Notes: generated by a model from the letters alone, not told the origin. A stretch of DNA of 64,000 nucleotides from Sulfobacillus acidophilus DSM 10332 (GCA_000237975.1 CP003179.1:2572270-2636269); one strand, 5' to 3'. Counted from the stretch's first letter, positions 49,700 to 63,902 are shown. Program-made: numbers and translations.

Positions 49700-51175
49700 T
49701 TACGGTGCTGTCTTAAATTCGCGATCAATGATCTCTTTCAGCAGTTGATTGACCAGATCCGGTTTCGCTTGTCCACGGGTCTTTTTCATGACCTGCCCGA
49801 CCAAAAACGCCAAGGCTTTATCTTTTCCGGAGAGGTAATCTTGAATCACCGGTTGATTCCCCTCCAGCACTTCCATGACCACGGCCTGAATCGCACCGAC
49901 ATCGGTAATTTGACTCAGTCCCTTGGCTTTGACCACCTCGGCGGCACGGGCGCCCGTCTCAAACATGGCTTCCAGCACTTCTTTGGCCATACGACCCGAC
50001 AAAGTCCCTTTATCGATGAGCCCCAAGAGTTCCACTAAATGCTCGGGCCCCACCGACGGATTCTCAAACGTTTCCCCCCGGGCATTCACCAGTCGCGAGA
50101 CATCGGACAAAATCCAATTGGTCAGGGTCCGCACCTCTTCATACGCTTCCCGTGCCGTCTCCCAATAGCGATAGAGCGCACGGTCTTGCACAATCACCTC
50201 AATGTCCTTGTCCGGAATACCTAACGCGCGCATCCCCGCCCGTATCTCGTCCGGCAAAACCGGCAACTGATCCCGTTGTTGGGCAATCCATGCCGGATCC
50301 AGTATCAAAGGCGGCAAATCCGGCTCCGGGAAGTACCGGTAGTCATGGGCTTCTTCTTTACTGCGCTGGCTGTAGGTACGTCCCGTCACATCGTCGAATC
50401 CCCGGGTTTCCTTGATAATGCGTTCGCCCTGGCGTAAGAGCTCCACTTGACGTTCAATCTCGTACTCGATTCCGCGTTGCACATTGCGGAAGGAATTCAC
50501 GTTTTTAATTTCCACCCGGGGCAAATCCTCCAAGGACCCGGTATATCCCGCCGGTCGGATGGAAACGTTGGCGTCGCAACGGAGCGAACCTTCCTCCATT
50601 TTGAGGTCGGATACGTCCAGATAACTCAGAATGGCCCTCAGCTCGGACAAATATAGGCGCGCTTCCTCCGCCGAGCGCATGTCCGGTTCGGAGACGATCT
50701 CAATTAAGGGCACTCCGGCCCGGTTAAGGTCTACAAGCGACCCGGTGGCATCCCCTAACCGTTGACCCAAATGGTTCAGTTTGCCGGCATCTTCCTCCAA
50801 GTGAATCCGGCGGATGCCGATTACGCGGGCCTGACCGTCTTCCGTGCGGATGGTCACCTGGCCGAATTCCGCAATCGGCTGGTCGAATTGAGAAATTTGG
50901 TAAGCCTTCGGTAAGTCGGGATAGAAATATTGTTTGCGGTCAAATTTGGACCACGGATGTACGCGGCAATTTAGCGCCAACGCCGAACGCACCGCCAACC
51001 GCACCGCTTCCGCGTTTAATACCGGTAACACCCCGGGCATGCCGAGACAAACCGGACAGGTGTGGGTGTTGGGAGGCGCCCCAAATTCCGTCGAGCAACC
51101 GCAAAAAAGCTTCGAGCGCGTTTTCAGCTCGACATGCACTTCCAACCCGATAATGACATCATACGCGTCAAGCAT
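49700..51175 (-). CDS. gatB: Asp-tRNA(Asn)/Glu-tRNA(Gln) amidotransferase subunit B
   Basis: A 491-residue subunit B of the GatCAB amidotransferase, which activates mischarged Glu-tRNA(Gln) or Asp-tRNA(Asn) for transamidation. YDVIIGLEVHVELKTRSKLF at the start and CGCSTEFGAPPNTHTCPVCL with four zinc cysteines near residue 26 are diagnostic, and the C-terminal YqeY-like tail domain (QPVIQDYLSGKDKALAFLVG near residue 445) is present. The ATG at 51175 is chosen over a longer frame that reads through gatA; it overlaps the gatA stop by 8 nt. Confidence 0.96.
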   Translation of the reverse strand: MLDAYDVIIGLEVHVELKTRSKLFCGCSTEFGAPPNTHTCPVCLGMPGVLPVLNAEAVRLAVRSALALNCRVHPWSKFDRKQYFYPDLPKAYQISQFDQPIAEFGQVTIRTEDGQARVIGIRRIHLEEDAGKLNHLGQRLGDATGSLVDLNRAGVPLIEIVSEPDMRSAEEARLYLSELRAILSYLDVSDLKMEEGSLRCDANVSIRPAGYTGSLEDLPRVEIKNVNSFRNVQRGIEYEIERQVELLRQGERIIKETRGFDDVTGRTYSQRSKEEAHDYRYFPEPDLPPLILDPAWIAQQRDQLPVLPDEIRAGMRALGIPDKDIEVIVQDRALYRYWETAREAYEEVRTLTNWILSDVSRLVNARGETFENPSVGPEHLVELLGLIDKGTLSGRMAKEVLEAMFETGARAAEVVKAKGLSQITDVGAIQAVVMEVLEGNQPVIQDYLSGKDKALAFLVGQVMKKTRGQAKPDLVNQLLKEIIDREFKTAP

Positions 51176-52637
51176 GGGATGCGCCCCCTGTCTCAATCTC
51201 GGGCCAGGTCGCACGCGGCATAAGCGATTCAACCCAGCCGGCCGCCTCAAAGAGCACCGCTTCGCCAAACCATGGCGCCAACAATTGTAAGCCGACCGGC
51301 AACCCGTCAACCTGCCCGGCAGGTAAGGACAAACCGGGAATGCCGGCCAAGTTCGCCGGTACGGTGTAAATGTCGCCTAAATACATGGCGAGCGGATCGG
51401 CTTGCCGCTCACCTAATTTAAACGGCAAATCCGGCGTGGTCGGCGTCACGATTACATCGACGGATTGAAAGGCCTTTTGGAAATCCTCCCGAATTAAGGT
51501 CCGGACCTTCTGCGCTTGCAAATAGTACGCGTCATAGTAACCGGTCGATAACGCATGGGTCCCTAATAAGATGCGGCGTTTCACTTCCGGACCAAATCCT
51601 TCGTCCCGTGTGGTTTCATAAAGCGATACCAGATCTTTGGCTTCTGCCCGATATCCGTAGCGAACCCCGTCATAGCGAGCCAAATTCGACGACGCCTCGG
51701 CCGGGGCGATTAAATAGTAGGCCGAAATCGCATAAGGACTATGGGGCAAGGAAATCGTGACCAGCCGGGCCCCGTGCTCTTCTAAAACGGCCAACGCGTT
51801 CCGCACCCGATCCGCCACGCGGGGATCGAGTCCCTCAGAGAAGTATTCTTCCGGCACCCCAATCGTCAATGGCTTGGACGCATCGCGTGTCACCGGGGTA
51901 TACGCGGCCACCGACGTGGCATCCTGAGGGTCGTGCCGATGGATGACGTCAAACACATATTGGGCATCCGCCACAGATCGCGTTAAGGGCCCGATTTGGT
52001 CCAAACTGGAGGCGAAAGCGATTAACCCGTACCGCGAAACCGTTCCATATGTGGGCTTCAACCCGACGATACCGGTATAGGCCGCCGGTTGCCGGATCGA
52101 GCCGCCGGTATCGGAACCCAAGGCAACCGGGACCAACCGGGCCGCCACCGCCGCCGCCGATCCGCCACTGGAGCCCCCCGGCACCCGAGTTAAATCCCAA
52201 GGGTTTTTCGTGGGGAAAAAGGCCGAATGCTCCGTCGAGGAGCCCATGGCAAATTCGTCCAAGTTGGTTTTGCCGATCACAATCGCCCCGGCCTCTTTCA
52301 AGAGACGCACCACCGTGGCTTCATACGGCGCTCGAAAGTTTGACAAAATTTTGGATCCGGCCGTGGTCGGCATCTCCCCGGTCACGATATTGTCCTTAAT
52401 CGCAACCGGGACGCCCGCCAACGGTCGTTGCCGCCGTTCCGCCGGCGTCCAGCCGTCTTGTATCCGGGCGGTCCGGCGAGCCGATTCGGCATCGACATGC
52501 AAAAACGCGCGGACCTGAGGATCGACCGCCTCTAAACGAGCCAGGTGGGCCTCCACGATCTCTTGGGCCTGCAGGTCCCCGGCACAAAACTTTTCATGCA
52601 GGGACACCGCACTTTCGTCGACCAATGCTGAACTCAT
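51168..52637 (-). CDS. gatA: Asp-tRNA(Asn)/Glu-tRNA(Gln) amidotransferase subunit A
   Basis: A 489-residue amidase. The Ser-cisSer-Lys triad is visible: lysine in VPVAIKDNIVT near residue 77, cis-serine in PGGSSGGSAAAVAA near residue 152 and the nucleophile region in GSDTGGSIRQPAAYTGIVG near residue 174. It releases ammonia from glutamine for GatB. Overlaps gatC and gatB (4 and 8 nt). Confidence 0.96.
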   Translation of the reverse strand: MSSALVDESAVSLHEKFCAGDLQAQEIVEAHLARLEAVDPQVRAFLHVDAESARRTARIQDGWTPAERRQRPLAGVPVAIKDNIVTGEMPTTAGSKILSNFRAPYEATVVRLLKEAGAIVIGKTNLDEFAMGSSTEHSAFFPTKNPWDLTRVPGGSSGGSAAAVAARLVPVALGSDTGGSIRQPAAYTGIVGLKPTYGTVSRYGLIAFASSLDQIGPLTRSVADAQYVFDVIHRHDPQDATSVAAYTPVTRDASKPLTIGVPEEYFSEGLDPRVADRVRNALAVLEEHGARLVTISLPHSPYAISAYYLIAPAEASSNLARYDGVRYGYRAEAKDLVSLYETTRDEGFGPEVKRRILLGTHALSTGYYDAYYLQAQKVRTLIREDFQKAFQSVDVIVTPTTPDLPFKLGERQADPLAMYLGDIYTVPANLAGIPGLSLPAGQVDGLPVGLQLLAPWFGEAVLFEAAGWVESLMPRATWPEIETGGASHA

Positions 52638-52939
52638 GCCGGTTCCCCTCCCTCTTCCATGATGCGAGGAACCACAAACATCTGTTCCAAAACCACCGGT
52701 CCGTTCGCCAAGGCGGCGTCCGGCGGCAAGGACGGCTCGACCTGATCCGGCCGTAACGGCATCATGAGATCCACCGCATGGCGGGTGGGCGGTACCTCGG
52801 CCAATTCTAATTGCTGTAGTTGGGCGACATAATCCAACACCCGGTTCAAATCTTGCCGCACCGGCTCCAATTCTTCGGCCGTCAGCCGAAGACGCGCCAA
52901 GCGGGCAATATGGCGAATATCCTCATCTCGGAGTTCCAT
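52634..52939 (-). CDS. gatC: Asp-tRNA(Asn)/Glu-tRNA(Gln) amidotransferase subunit C
   Basis: A 101-residue GatC. DEDIRHIARLARLRLTAEEL at the start and LNRVLDYVAQLQQLELAEVP near residue 31 are typical; PTRHAVDLMMPLRPDQVEPS follows. It wraps around GatA and GatB in the complex. First gene of gatCAB. Confidence 0.94.
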   Translation of the reverse strand: MELRDEDIRHIARLARLRLTAEELEPVRQDLNRVLDYVAQLQQLELAEVPPTRHAVDLMMPLRPDQVEPSLPPDAALANGPVVLEQMFVVPRIMEEGGEPA

Positions 52940-53003
52940 TCCCTGCCTACCTTTCCCTAGGGACCATTAACGCGGAAAATTATAACACAGGCCGAAACCC
53001 GGG

Positions 53004-53035
53004 AAAAAAGAAGTCTCCGGCGCCCCGGAGACTTC
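53004..53035 (-). terminator. Intrinsic terminator of the oppDF operon
   Basis: A perfect 11-bp stem (gaagtctccgg with ccggagacttc) and 4-nt loop, with six T on the minus strand, 5 nt after the oppF stop. Confidence 0.88.
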
Positions 53036-53040
53036 GGAGG

Positions 53041-54042
53041 TTAACGAAAGTGGCACGCGACCCAATGTCCCGGTTCCGATTCTTTCAGCGGTGGCCGTTC
53101 GACTTTGCACCGTTCCTGGGCTATGGGGCATCGGGTGTGAAACCGACAGCCGCTGGGAGGATTCACCGGACTCGGAACATCCCCTTGCAAAATAATGCGT
53201 TCCCGGCGGATTTCCGGATTGGGAATCGGTATCGCGGAAAATAACGCCTCCGTATACGGATGCAGGGGATGTCGGTAAATCTCGTCGGAATCGGCAATCT
53301 CCATCATCACACCCAGGTACATGACCCCGACCCGGTCCGAGATATGACGAATCACGTTTAAGCCGTGGGCGATGAATAAATAGGTTAAGCCAAACTCTTT
53401 TTGCAGATCTTCCAAGAGATTGAGAATCTGCGACTGAATGGACACGTCCAGTGCGGACACCGGCTCGTCGAGCACCAACAACTTAGGATTTAAGGCGAGT
53501 GCCCGGGCAATCCCAATTCGCTGCCGCTGACCGCCGGAAAATTCATGGGGATAGCGGCGGATATGATAGGCGGCCAAACCCACCACTTCCAACAGCTCCC
53601 GGACGCGTTTTTGGCGCTCCGCCTTGCTGCCGATGTGGTGGACAATCAACGGCTCCTCGATAATTTCCCCCACCGACATGCGAGGATTTAAGGACCCGAA
53701 CGGATCTTGAAAGACAATCTGCATTTCCCGCCGCAACTGCCGCATTTCCGCTTTGGACAGCTTCACAATGTCCTGTCCCTCAAAAATCACTTGCCCCGAC
53801 GTCGGTTCAATTAGCCGTAAAATAGCCCGACCGGTCGTGGTTTTGCCGCATCCCGACTCCCCCACCAATCCCAAGGTCTCGCCGGCCTTGACATCGAAGC
53901 TCACACCGTCGACCGCTTTGACATAACCGACGGTGCGAGAAAAGAGCCCGCCGGTAATGGGATAATATTTGGTCAAATCCCGCACCGACAACAACGGTTC
54001 GGCCGGATCCCGCTTGGGGGTCGGCGACAACACCGTGCTCAT
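53041..54042 (-). CDS. oppF: Oligopeptide/dipeptide ABC transporter ATP-binding protein, OppF-like
   Basis: A 333-residue ABC ATPase of the peptide/nickel group. Walker [21 protein letters not shown] near residue 60, signature [20 protein letters not shown] near residue 165, Walker [21 protein letters not shown] and the C-terminal oligopeptide-type [20 protein letters not shown] near residue 295 with a probable metal-cysteine set. ATG 54042 is used; a longer frame is not supported. It overlaps oppD by 4 nt. Confidence 0.9.
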   Translation of the reverse strand: MSTVLSPTPKRDPAEPLLSVRDLTKYYPITGGLFSRTVGYVKAVDGVSFDVKAGETLGLVGESGCGKTTTGRAILRLIEPTSGQVIFEGQDIVKLSKAEMRQLRREMQIVFQDPFGSLNPRMSVGEIIEEPLIVHHIGSKAERQKRVRELLEVVGLAAYHIRRYPHEFSGGQRQRIGIARALALNPKLLVLDEPVSALDVSIQSQILNLLEDLQKEFGLTYLFIAHGLNVIRHISDRVGVMYLGVMMEIADSDEIYRHPLHPYTEALFSAIPIPNPEIRRERIILQGDVPSPVNPPSGCRFHTRCPIAQERCKVERPPLKESEPGHWVACHFR

Positions 54043-55037
54043 GAGGCCACCTCCTTGCCTTTGCCTTCGACATGTAACCAACAGCTGACCTTTCGGCCGT
54101 CGCCCACATCCGCCAATACCGGCGTTTCCCGCCGACAAATATCCATCGCCTGCGGGCACCGGGGCGCAAAGGCACAACCTTGCGGCAAGTGCAAGAGATT
54201 GGGCACCGTTCCCTCAATCACGTGGAGCTTTTCCGTACGCGGTTCATCCACGCGGGGAATCGACGCCAATAATCCTTGGGTATACGGATGCAACGGTTCA
54301 CGGAACAAATCCTTGGTGGTCCCTTCTTCGACGACTTTACCGGCGTACATCACGGCCACCCGGTCACAGGTCTCCGCAACGACTCCCAAGTCATGGGTAA
54401 TGAGCATGATAGCCGCATGAAATTCGGCTTGCAACTTTTTCATCAGGTCCAAAATTTGGGCTTGAATGGTGACGTCAAGCGCCGTCGTAGGTTCGTCGGC
54501 AATCAGGAGTTGCGGGTTACACGAAAGCGCCATCGCAATCATGACCCGCTGCCGCATACCGCCGGACATTTGATGCGGGTATTCTCGGGCACGCCGTTCA
54601 GGAGACGGAATCCCGACCAAGCGCAGCATTTCCACCGCCCGATTCCAGGCTTCCCGCTTACTGACGTTCTGGTGCAGAATGACCGCTTCCGCAATTTGGT
54701 CACCCACCGTATAAACCGGATTTAACGAGCTCATCGGCTCTTGAAAAATCATGGCAATATCGTTGCCACGGATTTTACGCATTTCATCCGGGGATTTCTT
54801 GAGGAGGTTTTCACCACGAAATAAGATTTCGCCCCCGACAATCCGTCCGGGCGGATTCGGCACCAACTGCATAATAGACAGCGACGTGACGCTTTTACCA
54901 CTCCCGGATTCGCCCACAATGCCCAGCGTTTCCTCTTCATCTAGGTAAAAACTCACGCCGTCGACGGCCGGGATTTCCCCTTCGTCGGTAAAAAAGTGTG
55001 TCTTTAAATTCTTAACCTCCAACACCCGGTTTGCCAA
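54039..55037 (-). CDS. oppD: Oligopeptide/dipeptide ABC transporter ATP-binding protein, OppD-like
   Basis: A 332-residue ABC ATPase of the same group. Walker [21 protein letters not shown] near residue 40, signature [20 protein letters not shown] near residue 153, [20 protein letters not shown], and C-terminal [20 protein letters not shown] near residue 287. The TTG at 55037 is chosen because an AAGGAG site precedes it by 8 nt; ATG at 55067 is an alternative. No permease or binding-protein genes accompany the pair in this window. Confidence 0.88.
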   Translation of the reverse strand: MANRVLEVKNLKTHFFTDEGEIPAVDGVSFYLDEEETLGIVGESGSGKSVTSLSIMQLVPNPPGRIVGGEILFRGENLLKKSPDEMRKIRGNDIAMIFQEPMSSLNPVYTVGDQIAEAVILHQNVSKREAWNRAVEMLRLVGIPSPERRAREYPHQMSGGMRQRVMIAMALSCNPQLLIADEPTTALDVTIQAQILDLMKKLQAEFHAAIMLITHDLGVVAETCDRVAVMYAGKVVEEGTTKDLFREPLHPYTQGLLASIPRVDEPRTEKLHVIEGTVPNLLHLPQGCAFAPRCPQAMDICRRETPVLADVGDGRKVSCWLHVEGKGKEVAS

Positions 55038-55153
55038 GGTGTTCGCTCCTTCCTGGGTTCGAACCATGTAGGCATGATAAAGACCCGGTAGCACTCGTCT
55101 GGTTTACCAGGTCCATTATACGGTTGACTAAACCGCTTACACAATGGATGGTG

Positions 55154-59310
<4,157 letters not shown>

Positions 59311-59397
59311 GGGAAACCTCCCGGCTATGGTACCTTTCATTATACCAGCTCCAGGACCTTCGATAACAACAGGAGGGCCGGCGCGCGCGAATCCCGA

Positions 59398-59697
59398 CTA
59401 CGATTTATCTGTGCCTTTCAAACGATCCAGAACCAACCGATAGCCGTCGGCGCCAAACATTAAACTGCGCTTGACCCGGGAAATCGTGGCCGAGGAGGCC
59501 CCCGTCAGGCGTTCGATGTCGTCATAGGTTTGCCCTTCATCCAACATTTTGGCCACTTGCAGACGTTGGGCCACCGATTGAATTTCGCTGACCGTTAAAA
59601 TATCTTCCAAAAAAGCATAACACTCGTCGGTTGTTTGCAAACTTAAAATGGCTTCACATAAGAGATCGGTTTCGGCGTTTTTCAATTTGGGATTCAT
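59398..59697 (-). CDS. YerC/YecD-like TrpR-family regulator
   Basis: A 99-residue all-helical protein. LLCEAILSLQTTDECYAFLE near residue 12, then EIQSVAQRLQVAKMLDEGQT and YDDIERLTGASSATISRVKR, give the TrpR-like helix-turn-helix of YerC/YecD proteins. The gene lies upstream of pcrA-ligA, a conserved place for yerC in Firmicutes. Its target and ligand are unknown. The ATG at 59697 gives the normal length; the frame is open further upstream and overlaps the GerD-like gene only in that unsupported part. Confidence 0.85.
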   Translation of the reverse strand: MNPKLKNAETDLLCEAILSLQTTDECYAFLEDILTVSEIQSVAQRLQVAKMLDEGQTYDDIERLTGASSATISRVKRSLMFGADGYRLVLDRLKGTDKS

Positions 59698-59791
59698 CAC
59701 TCGTCTGCCGAGGTTTCCAACAAACCTCCCAGCCCCGCTTTCTGCCCTTTTGTTCCCAGCATACTCGAACTGGGCAGAAGCTGACAATCCG

Positions 59792-60430
59792 TTATCCGCC
59801 GCTCGATCCGCCTCCCCCACCGCCGGAACTGCCGCCTCCGCCGGAACTCCCGCCACCGCCGCCCCCCGACGAACTTCCGGATTGCCCGCCGCCGGACGAC
59901 GATGATTTACCGCCTCCGCCGGATTGGCTTTGACTGGAGGACGAGGTGACCATCTTCATGAGACTGGATCGAACCAGCATGTCGATGTTTTGGGTCATTT
60001 GGGGCGTACTCAGGGCCTTTTGCACGTCTTGCTCCAACTGCTTTTGGAAGGTCGGACTGGCCAACACCAAACTGACCGCCTTTTGAAGCGCGGACTGGCC
60101 GGTCGGGCTCATCAAACTTTGCTCTAAATTCGTGGATGCGGCGGCTTCGGCAATAAATTTCTGCATGCGGGGCGTCTCCAATTCGTCACGAACCGCTTTT
60201 TGCACCTCAATCGACGGCGCCCCGCCGCTACTCGACGATTGCGACCCGCCTCCGCCGGATTGCGACCCGCCGCCCCCGCCCGACTGGGATCCGCCACCGC
60301 CCGAACTGGATTGGTGACTGGTGGTGGCGGACGATCCATGTTCAGGCGACGGGGATCCCATACTGATGCTGCACCCGCTCAAACCCACGAGCATCGCTAC
60401 CGCGATTAAAGATACGACTCGATATTGCAT
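59792..60430 (-). CDS. GerD-like spore germination lipoprotein
   Basis: A 212-residue protein with an N-terminal signal ending in a lipobox (AVAMLVGLSGC, lipid cysteine near residue 20). A Ser/Gly-rich linker follows, then a helical core of about 90 residues (ETPRMQKFIAEAAASTNLEQ and ASPTFQKQLEQDVQKALSTP) resembling the GerD core used in nutrient-receptor clustering during spore germination. The last 50 residues are again a Gly/Ser repeat. ATG at 60430 follows GGGGCCAGGA. Assignment is by pattern, so moderate. Confidence 0.65.
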   Translation of the reverse strand: MQYRVVSLIAVAMLVGLSGCSISMGSPSPEHGSSATTSHQSSSGGGGSQSGGGGGSQSGGGGSQSSSSGGAPSIEVQKAVRDELETPRMQKFIAEAAASTNLEQSLMSPTGQSALQKAVSLVLASPTFQKQLEQDVQKALSTPQMTQNIDMLVRSSLMKMVTSSSSQSQSGGGGKSSSSGGGQSGSSSGGGGGGSSGGGGSSGGGGGGSSGG

Positions 60431-60527
60431 ATCCTGGCCCCCTGCTATTTGCCTCAGAGGCCAGGATTCCCCCATTTTGCTCCTTATACCCTTCCGTTCA
60501 ATAGCAATATTAACCAGCCAGGGACGC

Positions 60528-61760
60528 CTAGGACCGACCAATATCAGTTCGGTATTGCGCCCCGGGAAAGGTCACCGCACGCACCCGCTCGTAGGCGAGG
60601 TGGCGCGCCTGTTCGATATCGGCGGCCCAGCCGGTCACCGCCAACACCCGTCCGCCGTGAGTGACCAATCGGCCGTCGGCCAACCGGGTCCCGGCTTGAA
60701 ATATGACCGTATCGGGCATCTCCGTCCCTAATTGCAAGGGAATTCCCGTCACGGCCGTGTCCGGATACCCCGGCGCCGCCAAGACCACCGTCACCGCATG
60801 ACGGGTCGGTTGGGGCACGGTCGGTACCTGTCCTTGGCTTAAGGACCACCACCAATCATACCAATCGATGTCCAAAATCGGCATGATGGCTTCAGTTTCC
60901 GGATCGCCCAGCCGGACGTTAAATTCCAGTACATAAGGACCTTGGGCGGTTAGCATCAGCCCGACGTACAAAATTCCGCGATAGTCAATTTGGGCTTCCT
61001 GCAAATACCGCATCATAGGATCCAAAATACGGCCGTCAACCATTGCCTTGAGATCCGCCGGCGGTTCAGTCCATACCGGCGCGTAGGCGCCCATACCGCC
61101 GGTATTCGGGCTATGGGGATCCGCCGTCAGCCGTTTATAGTCGCGGGCCACCGGTAACCAGCGATAACGACCACCGGCCACCGCCACCAAGACCGAGATT
61201 TCTTCGCCGGTCAAAGCCTCTTCCCAGATGACGCCGTCTTCCCAGATTTCCGGGATCGCCCGCCAGCGGTCCCATACCGCCAAGGCCGTTTGGGCATCCG
61301 GGGCCACCACCACCCCTTTGCCTTGGGCCAAGCGGCTTTGCTTTATCACGCGTGGCCACTCGGTGCATGCTTGAATCCACGCATGCAACTCCTCTGGCCT
61401 GTGCGTCACTTGCCAAGCCGCGGTGGGAATGCCATAGCGATCCATGATTTCTTTGGCATGGCGCTTACTGCTTTCCAGCCGTGCTCCCTCTTGCCCGGGG
61501 CCCACCACCGGATAGCCGAGCGCCCGCAAACGATCCGCCAGCCCGTCCGCCAAAGGCGCCTCCGGCCCGATGACCACCAAGGGCCGGCGGCCGTGGAAAA
61601 TCCCCTCCCAACTCTCCGGCGCCACACTTGGCAGAACGCCGCCCCATTCGGCGAGACCCGGATTGCCCGGGACGGACCAAAGAGTGGCCCCACTCTTTTT
61701 CAACCCCCACGCAATCGCGTGTTCGCGGGCGCCTTGTCCCACCACGATAACCTCACGCAA
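60528..61760 (-). CDS. purD: Phosphoribosylamine-glycine ligase
   Basis: A 410-residue GARS enzyme of purine synthesis, ATP-grasp fold. VIVVGQGAREHAIAWGLKKS at the start, PLVVIGPEAPLADGLADRLR near residue 62 and VLEFNVRLGDPETEAIMPIL near residue 280 are family blocks. TTG at 61760 is supported by GAGGAGG 8 nt upstream, 13 nt after purH. The order purM-N-H-D is a standard late purine operon. Confidence 0.95.
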   Translation of the reverse strand: MREVIVVGQGAREHAIAWGLKKSGATLWSVPGNPGLAEWGGVLPSVAPESWEGIFHGRRPLVVIGPEAPLADGLADRLRALGYPVVGPGQEGARLESSKRHAKEIMDRYGIPTAAWQVTHRPEELHAWIQACTEWPRVIKQSRLAQGKGVVVAPDAQTALAVWDRWRAIPEIWEDGVIWEEALTGEEISVLVAVAGGRYRWLPVARDYKRLTADPHSPNTGGMGAYAPVWTEPPADLKAMVDGRILDPMMRYLQEAQIDYRGILYVGLMLTAQGPYVLEFNVRLGDPETEAIMPILDIDWYDWWWSLSQGQVPTVPQPTRHAVTVVLAAPGYPDTAVTGIPLQLGTEMPDTVIFQAGTRLADGRLVTHGGRVLAVTGWAADIEQARHLAYERVRAVTFPGAQYRTDIGRS

Positions 61761-61773
61761 ACCGTTTGCCTCC

Positions 61774-63297
61774 TCAGTGCCGAAAATGGCGCTCGCCGGT
61801 AAATAAGAGCGTAATCCCATATTGCTCGGCTTTTTCCACGGACTCTTGATCCCGCACCGAGCCGCCCGGTTCGATAACGACGGCAATCCCATACGCCTGG
61901 CATAACTCCAGCACGTCGCCAAACGGGAAAAATCCGTCCGAGGCCAAGACCGCCCCTTGGGCATTGGCCCCGGCGCGTTCCAAGGCCTGCCGCGCGGCAT
62001 CCACCCGATTGGTCTGGCCGCCGCCAATCCCGACCGTCACACCGTGGTTCACCACCACAATCGCGTTGGACTTGACCATGGCCACCGAAGCCCAAGCCAA
62101 CCTCAAATCGGCGGGGGACACCCGACCCGCCCAATCGGGTCCGGCGACCCGAGTCCAGCGGTCCCAGGCGCTATAGTGGTCATCTCGCGCTTGCACCAAG
62201 AGGCCTCCCGTGACCGAACGGACCTCCCAATCCATCGGATGGGCGCCCGCCGGGACTTGAAATACGCGTAAATTCTTCTTCCGGCCCAACGTCGCCAGTG
62301 CCTCGGGGGTAAAATCGGGGGCCACCACAACTTCCAAAAACAAATCGGTCAACGCCTCGGCCAACGAGGTATCGACCGGTCGGTTAACGGCCACGATACC
62401 GCCAAAAATCGAGACCGGATCCGCATCATGCGCCTTTCGATAGGCTTCGTTCACCGTATCCGCCACCGCCACCGCACAGGGGGTTTGATGTTTGACCACC
62501 ACAGCCGCCGGCTCTTCTTCTAACGAAGCCGCGAGCCGCCATGCGGTATCCAAATCGGCCCAGTTATTGTAGGACAGCGCTTTCCCCTGCAAGAGCGTAC
62601 CGTGCGCCACGCCGCCCGGCCCGGGCCACCGGTAAAATGCGGCGGGTTGGTGTGGATTTTCCCCATAACGAAGAGACTCTTGCCGGGTCCCGCCGATGGC
62701 CCACCGACGCGGCCACCATCCCTCCGGCAGCGGCCCTAGCGTCGAGGCGATCATCGCGTCGTACCAGGCGGTGTGATAGAGGGCCGCTTGGGCCCATAGC
62801 CGCCGCTCGTTTAACGTCCACTCGTGCAATGGTTTTTGCATAAACTCGGCATATTGCTCCGGATCCACCACCGGGATGACGCGGGCAAAATTTTTGGCCG
62901 CCGCCCGAATTAACGCCACACCGCCAATATCAATCGATTCAATCCGATCGGCCAGCGGGGCGTTTTGTTCAAGAGCCGTTTCGTAGGGATACAGGTTAAC
63001 CACCACCACATCAATTCGGGGTGCCTCTAATGCCTCCCGCTGAGCGCGATGATGGGCCAATGATTCGTCCGCCAAAAGCCCGGCATACACTTTGGGATGA
63101 AGCGTCTTGACCCGGCCGTCAAGAATTTCGCCAAAACCCGTCAAAGATTCCACCGTGTGTACGGTGAAGCCGGATTCGCTCAACGCCGTCGCGGTGCTTT
63201 GGGTAGCCAACAACTGAAGCCCTTGGTCGACCAGCCAGCGGGCCAAATCGACCAAGCCCCGTTTATCGCTGACACTGATTAAAGCCCATGAATCCAT
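61774..63297 (-). CDS. purH: Bifunctional AICAR formyltransferase/IMP cyclohydrolase
   Basis: A 507-residue enzyme for the last two steps of IMP synthesis. The N-terminal cyclohydrolase domain starts ALISVSDKRGLVDLARWLVD and contains KTLHPKVYAGLL near residue 62. The C-terminal transformylase shows LQGKALSYNNWADLDTAWRL near residue 237 and VVKHQTPCAVAVADTVNEAY near residue 268 with the catalytic Lys-His pair. ATG at 63297 has GGAGGAGG. Overlaps purN by 19 nt. Confidence 0.96.
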   Translation of the reverse strand: MDSWALISVSDKRGLVDLARWLVDQGLQLLATQSTATALSESGFTVHTVESLTGFGEILDGRVKTLHPKVYAGLLADESLAHHRAQREALEAPRIDVVVVNLYPYETALEQNAPLADRIESIDIGGVALIRAAAKNFARVIPVVDPEQYAEFMQKPLHEWTLNERRLWAQAALYHTAWYDAMIASTLGPLPEGWWPRRWAIGGTRQESLRYGENPHQPAAFYRWPGPGGVAHGTLLQGKALSYNNWADLDTAWRLAASLEEEPAAVVVKHQTPCAVAVADTVNEAYRKAHDADPVSIFGGIVAVNRPVDTSLAEALTDLFLEVVVAPDFTPEALATLGRKKNLRVFQVPAGAHPMDWEVRSVTGGLLVQARDDHYSAWDRWTRVAGPDWAGRVSPADLRLAWASVAMVKSNAIVVVNHGVTVGIGGGQTNRVDAARQALERAGANAQGAVLASDGFFPFGDVLELCQAYGIAVVIEPGGSVRDQESVEKAEQYGITLLFTGERHFRH

Positions 63298-63902
63298 GTT
63301 TTGACCTCCTCCTGCCACAAAACCCCTCGGGTGGGATGCCACTCAATGAAACCTTGGTCCAATGCCCAGATCACCCGCGGGTAGAGGCTATGTTCCACCT
63401 GATGCACCCGCATCGCCAAATCGTCGACCGTATCGGTCGGATAACGCGGCACGGGCACTTGGGCAATCAAGGGCCCCGAATCTTGCCCTTCATCAACAAA
63501 ATGCACACTGACGCCTGTCCAGAGCACGCCGGCTTCATAGGCCCTTTCAATGGCATGGAGTCCGGTAAAGGCCGGCAATAACGAAGGGTGCAAATTCACC
63601 AGCCGCCCACGGTAGCGATCAACCAAAGCCGGCGTCAGCCATCGCAAAAATCCGGCCAAAGCCACCGCTTCAATGCCTTGGGATTCCAAAACGTCCAGCA
63701 GTCGGCGATCGTAGGCGTCCCGATCGCCACCGACCTCTTGCGCGGTCAACACGACGGCCGGAACGCCATACTGTGCCGCAATGCCAAGCGCCCCGGCGGT
63801 CCGTCGGTGAGACACCACCAACGCGACGGGAAATCCGGTGTCCAAAAGGGCCTTCAGGTTTGTACCGGCGCCGCCGACCAATACTGCCCACCTCATCGCC
63901 AT
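63279..63902 (-). CDS. purN: Phosphoribosylglycinamide formyltransferase
   Basis: A 207-residue GAR transformylase. RGRLVNLHPSLLPAFTGLHA near residue 98 holds the catalytic Asn and His, and VDEGQDSGPLIAQ near residue 136 the catalytic Asp. Its N-terminus has the expected VLVGGAGTNLKALLDTGF. A second ATG at 63896 would overlap the purM stop as ATGA and is equally possible. Confidence 0.94.
   Translation of the reverse strand: MAMRWAVLVGGAGTNLKALLDTGFPVALVVSHRRTAGALGIAAQYGVPAVVLTAQEVGGDRDAYDRRLLDVLESQGIEAVALAGFLRWLTPALVDRYRGRLVNLHPSLLPAFTGLHAIERAYEAGVLWTGVSVHFVDEGQDSGPLIAQVPVPRYPTDTVDDLAMRVHQVEHSLYPRVIWALDQGFIEWHPTRGVLWQEEVKTWIHGL

Noticed and set aside
59815-59930. Repetitive gc-rich tract that might be a CRISPR or tandem-repeat locus
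   Set aside because: The period follows Gly/Ser codons in the C-terminal tail of the GerD-like lipoprotein, so it is coding low-complexity sequence.
60528-62027. Longer purD frame beginning inside purH
   Set aside because: The first 89 codons lie within purH in a different frame and do not match GARS proteins; TTG at 61760 has a strong ribosome site.
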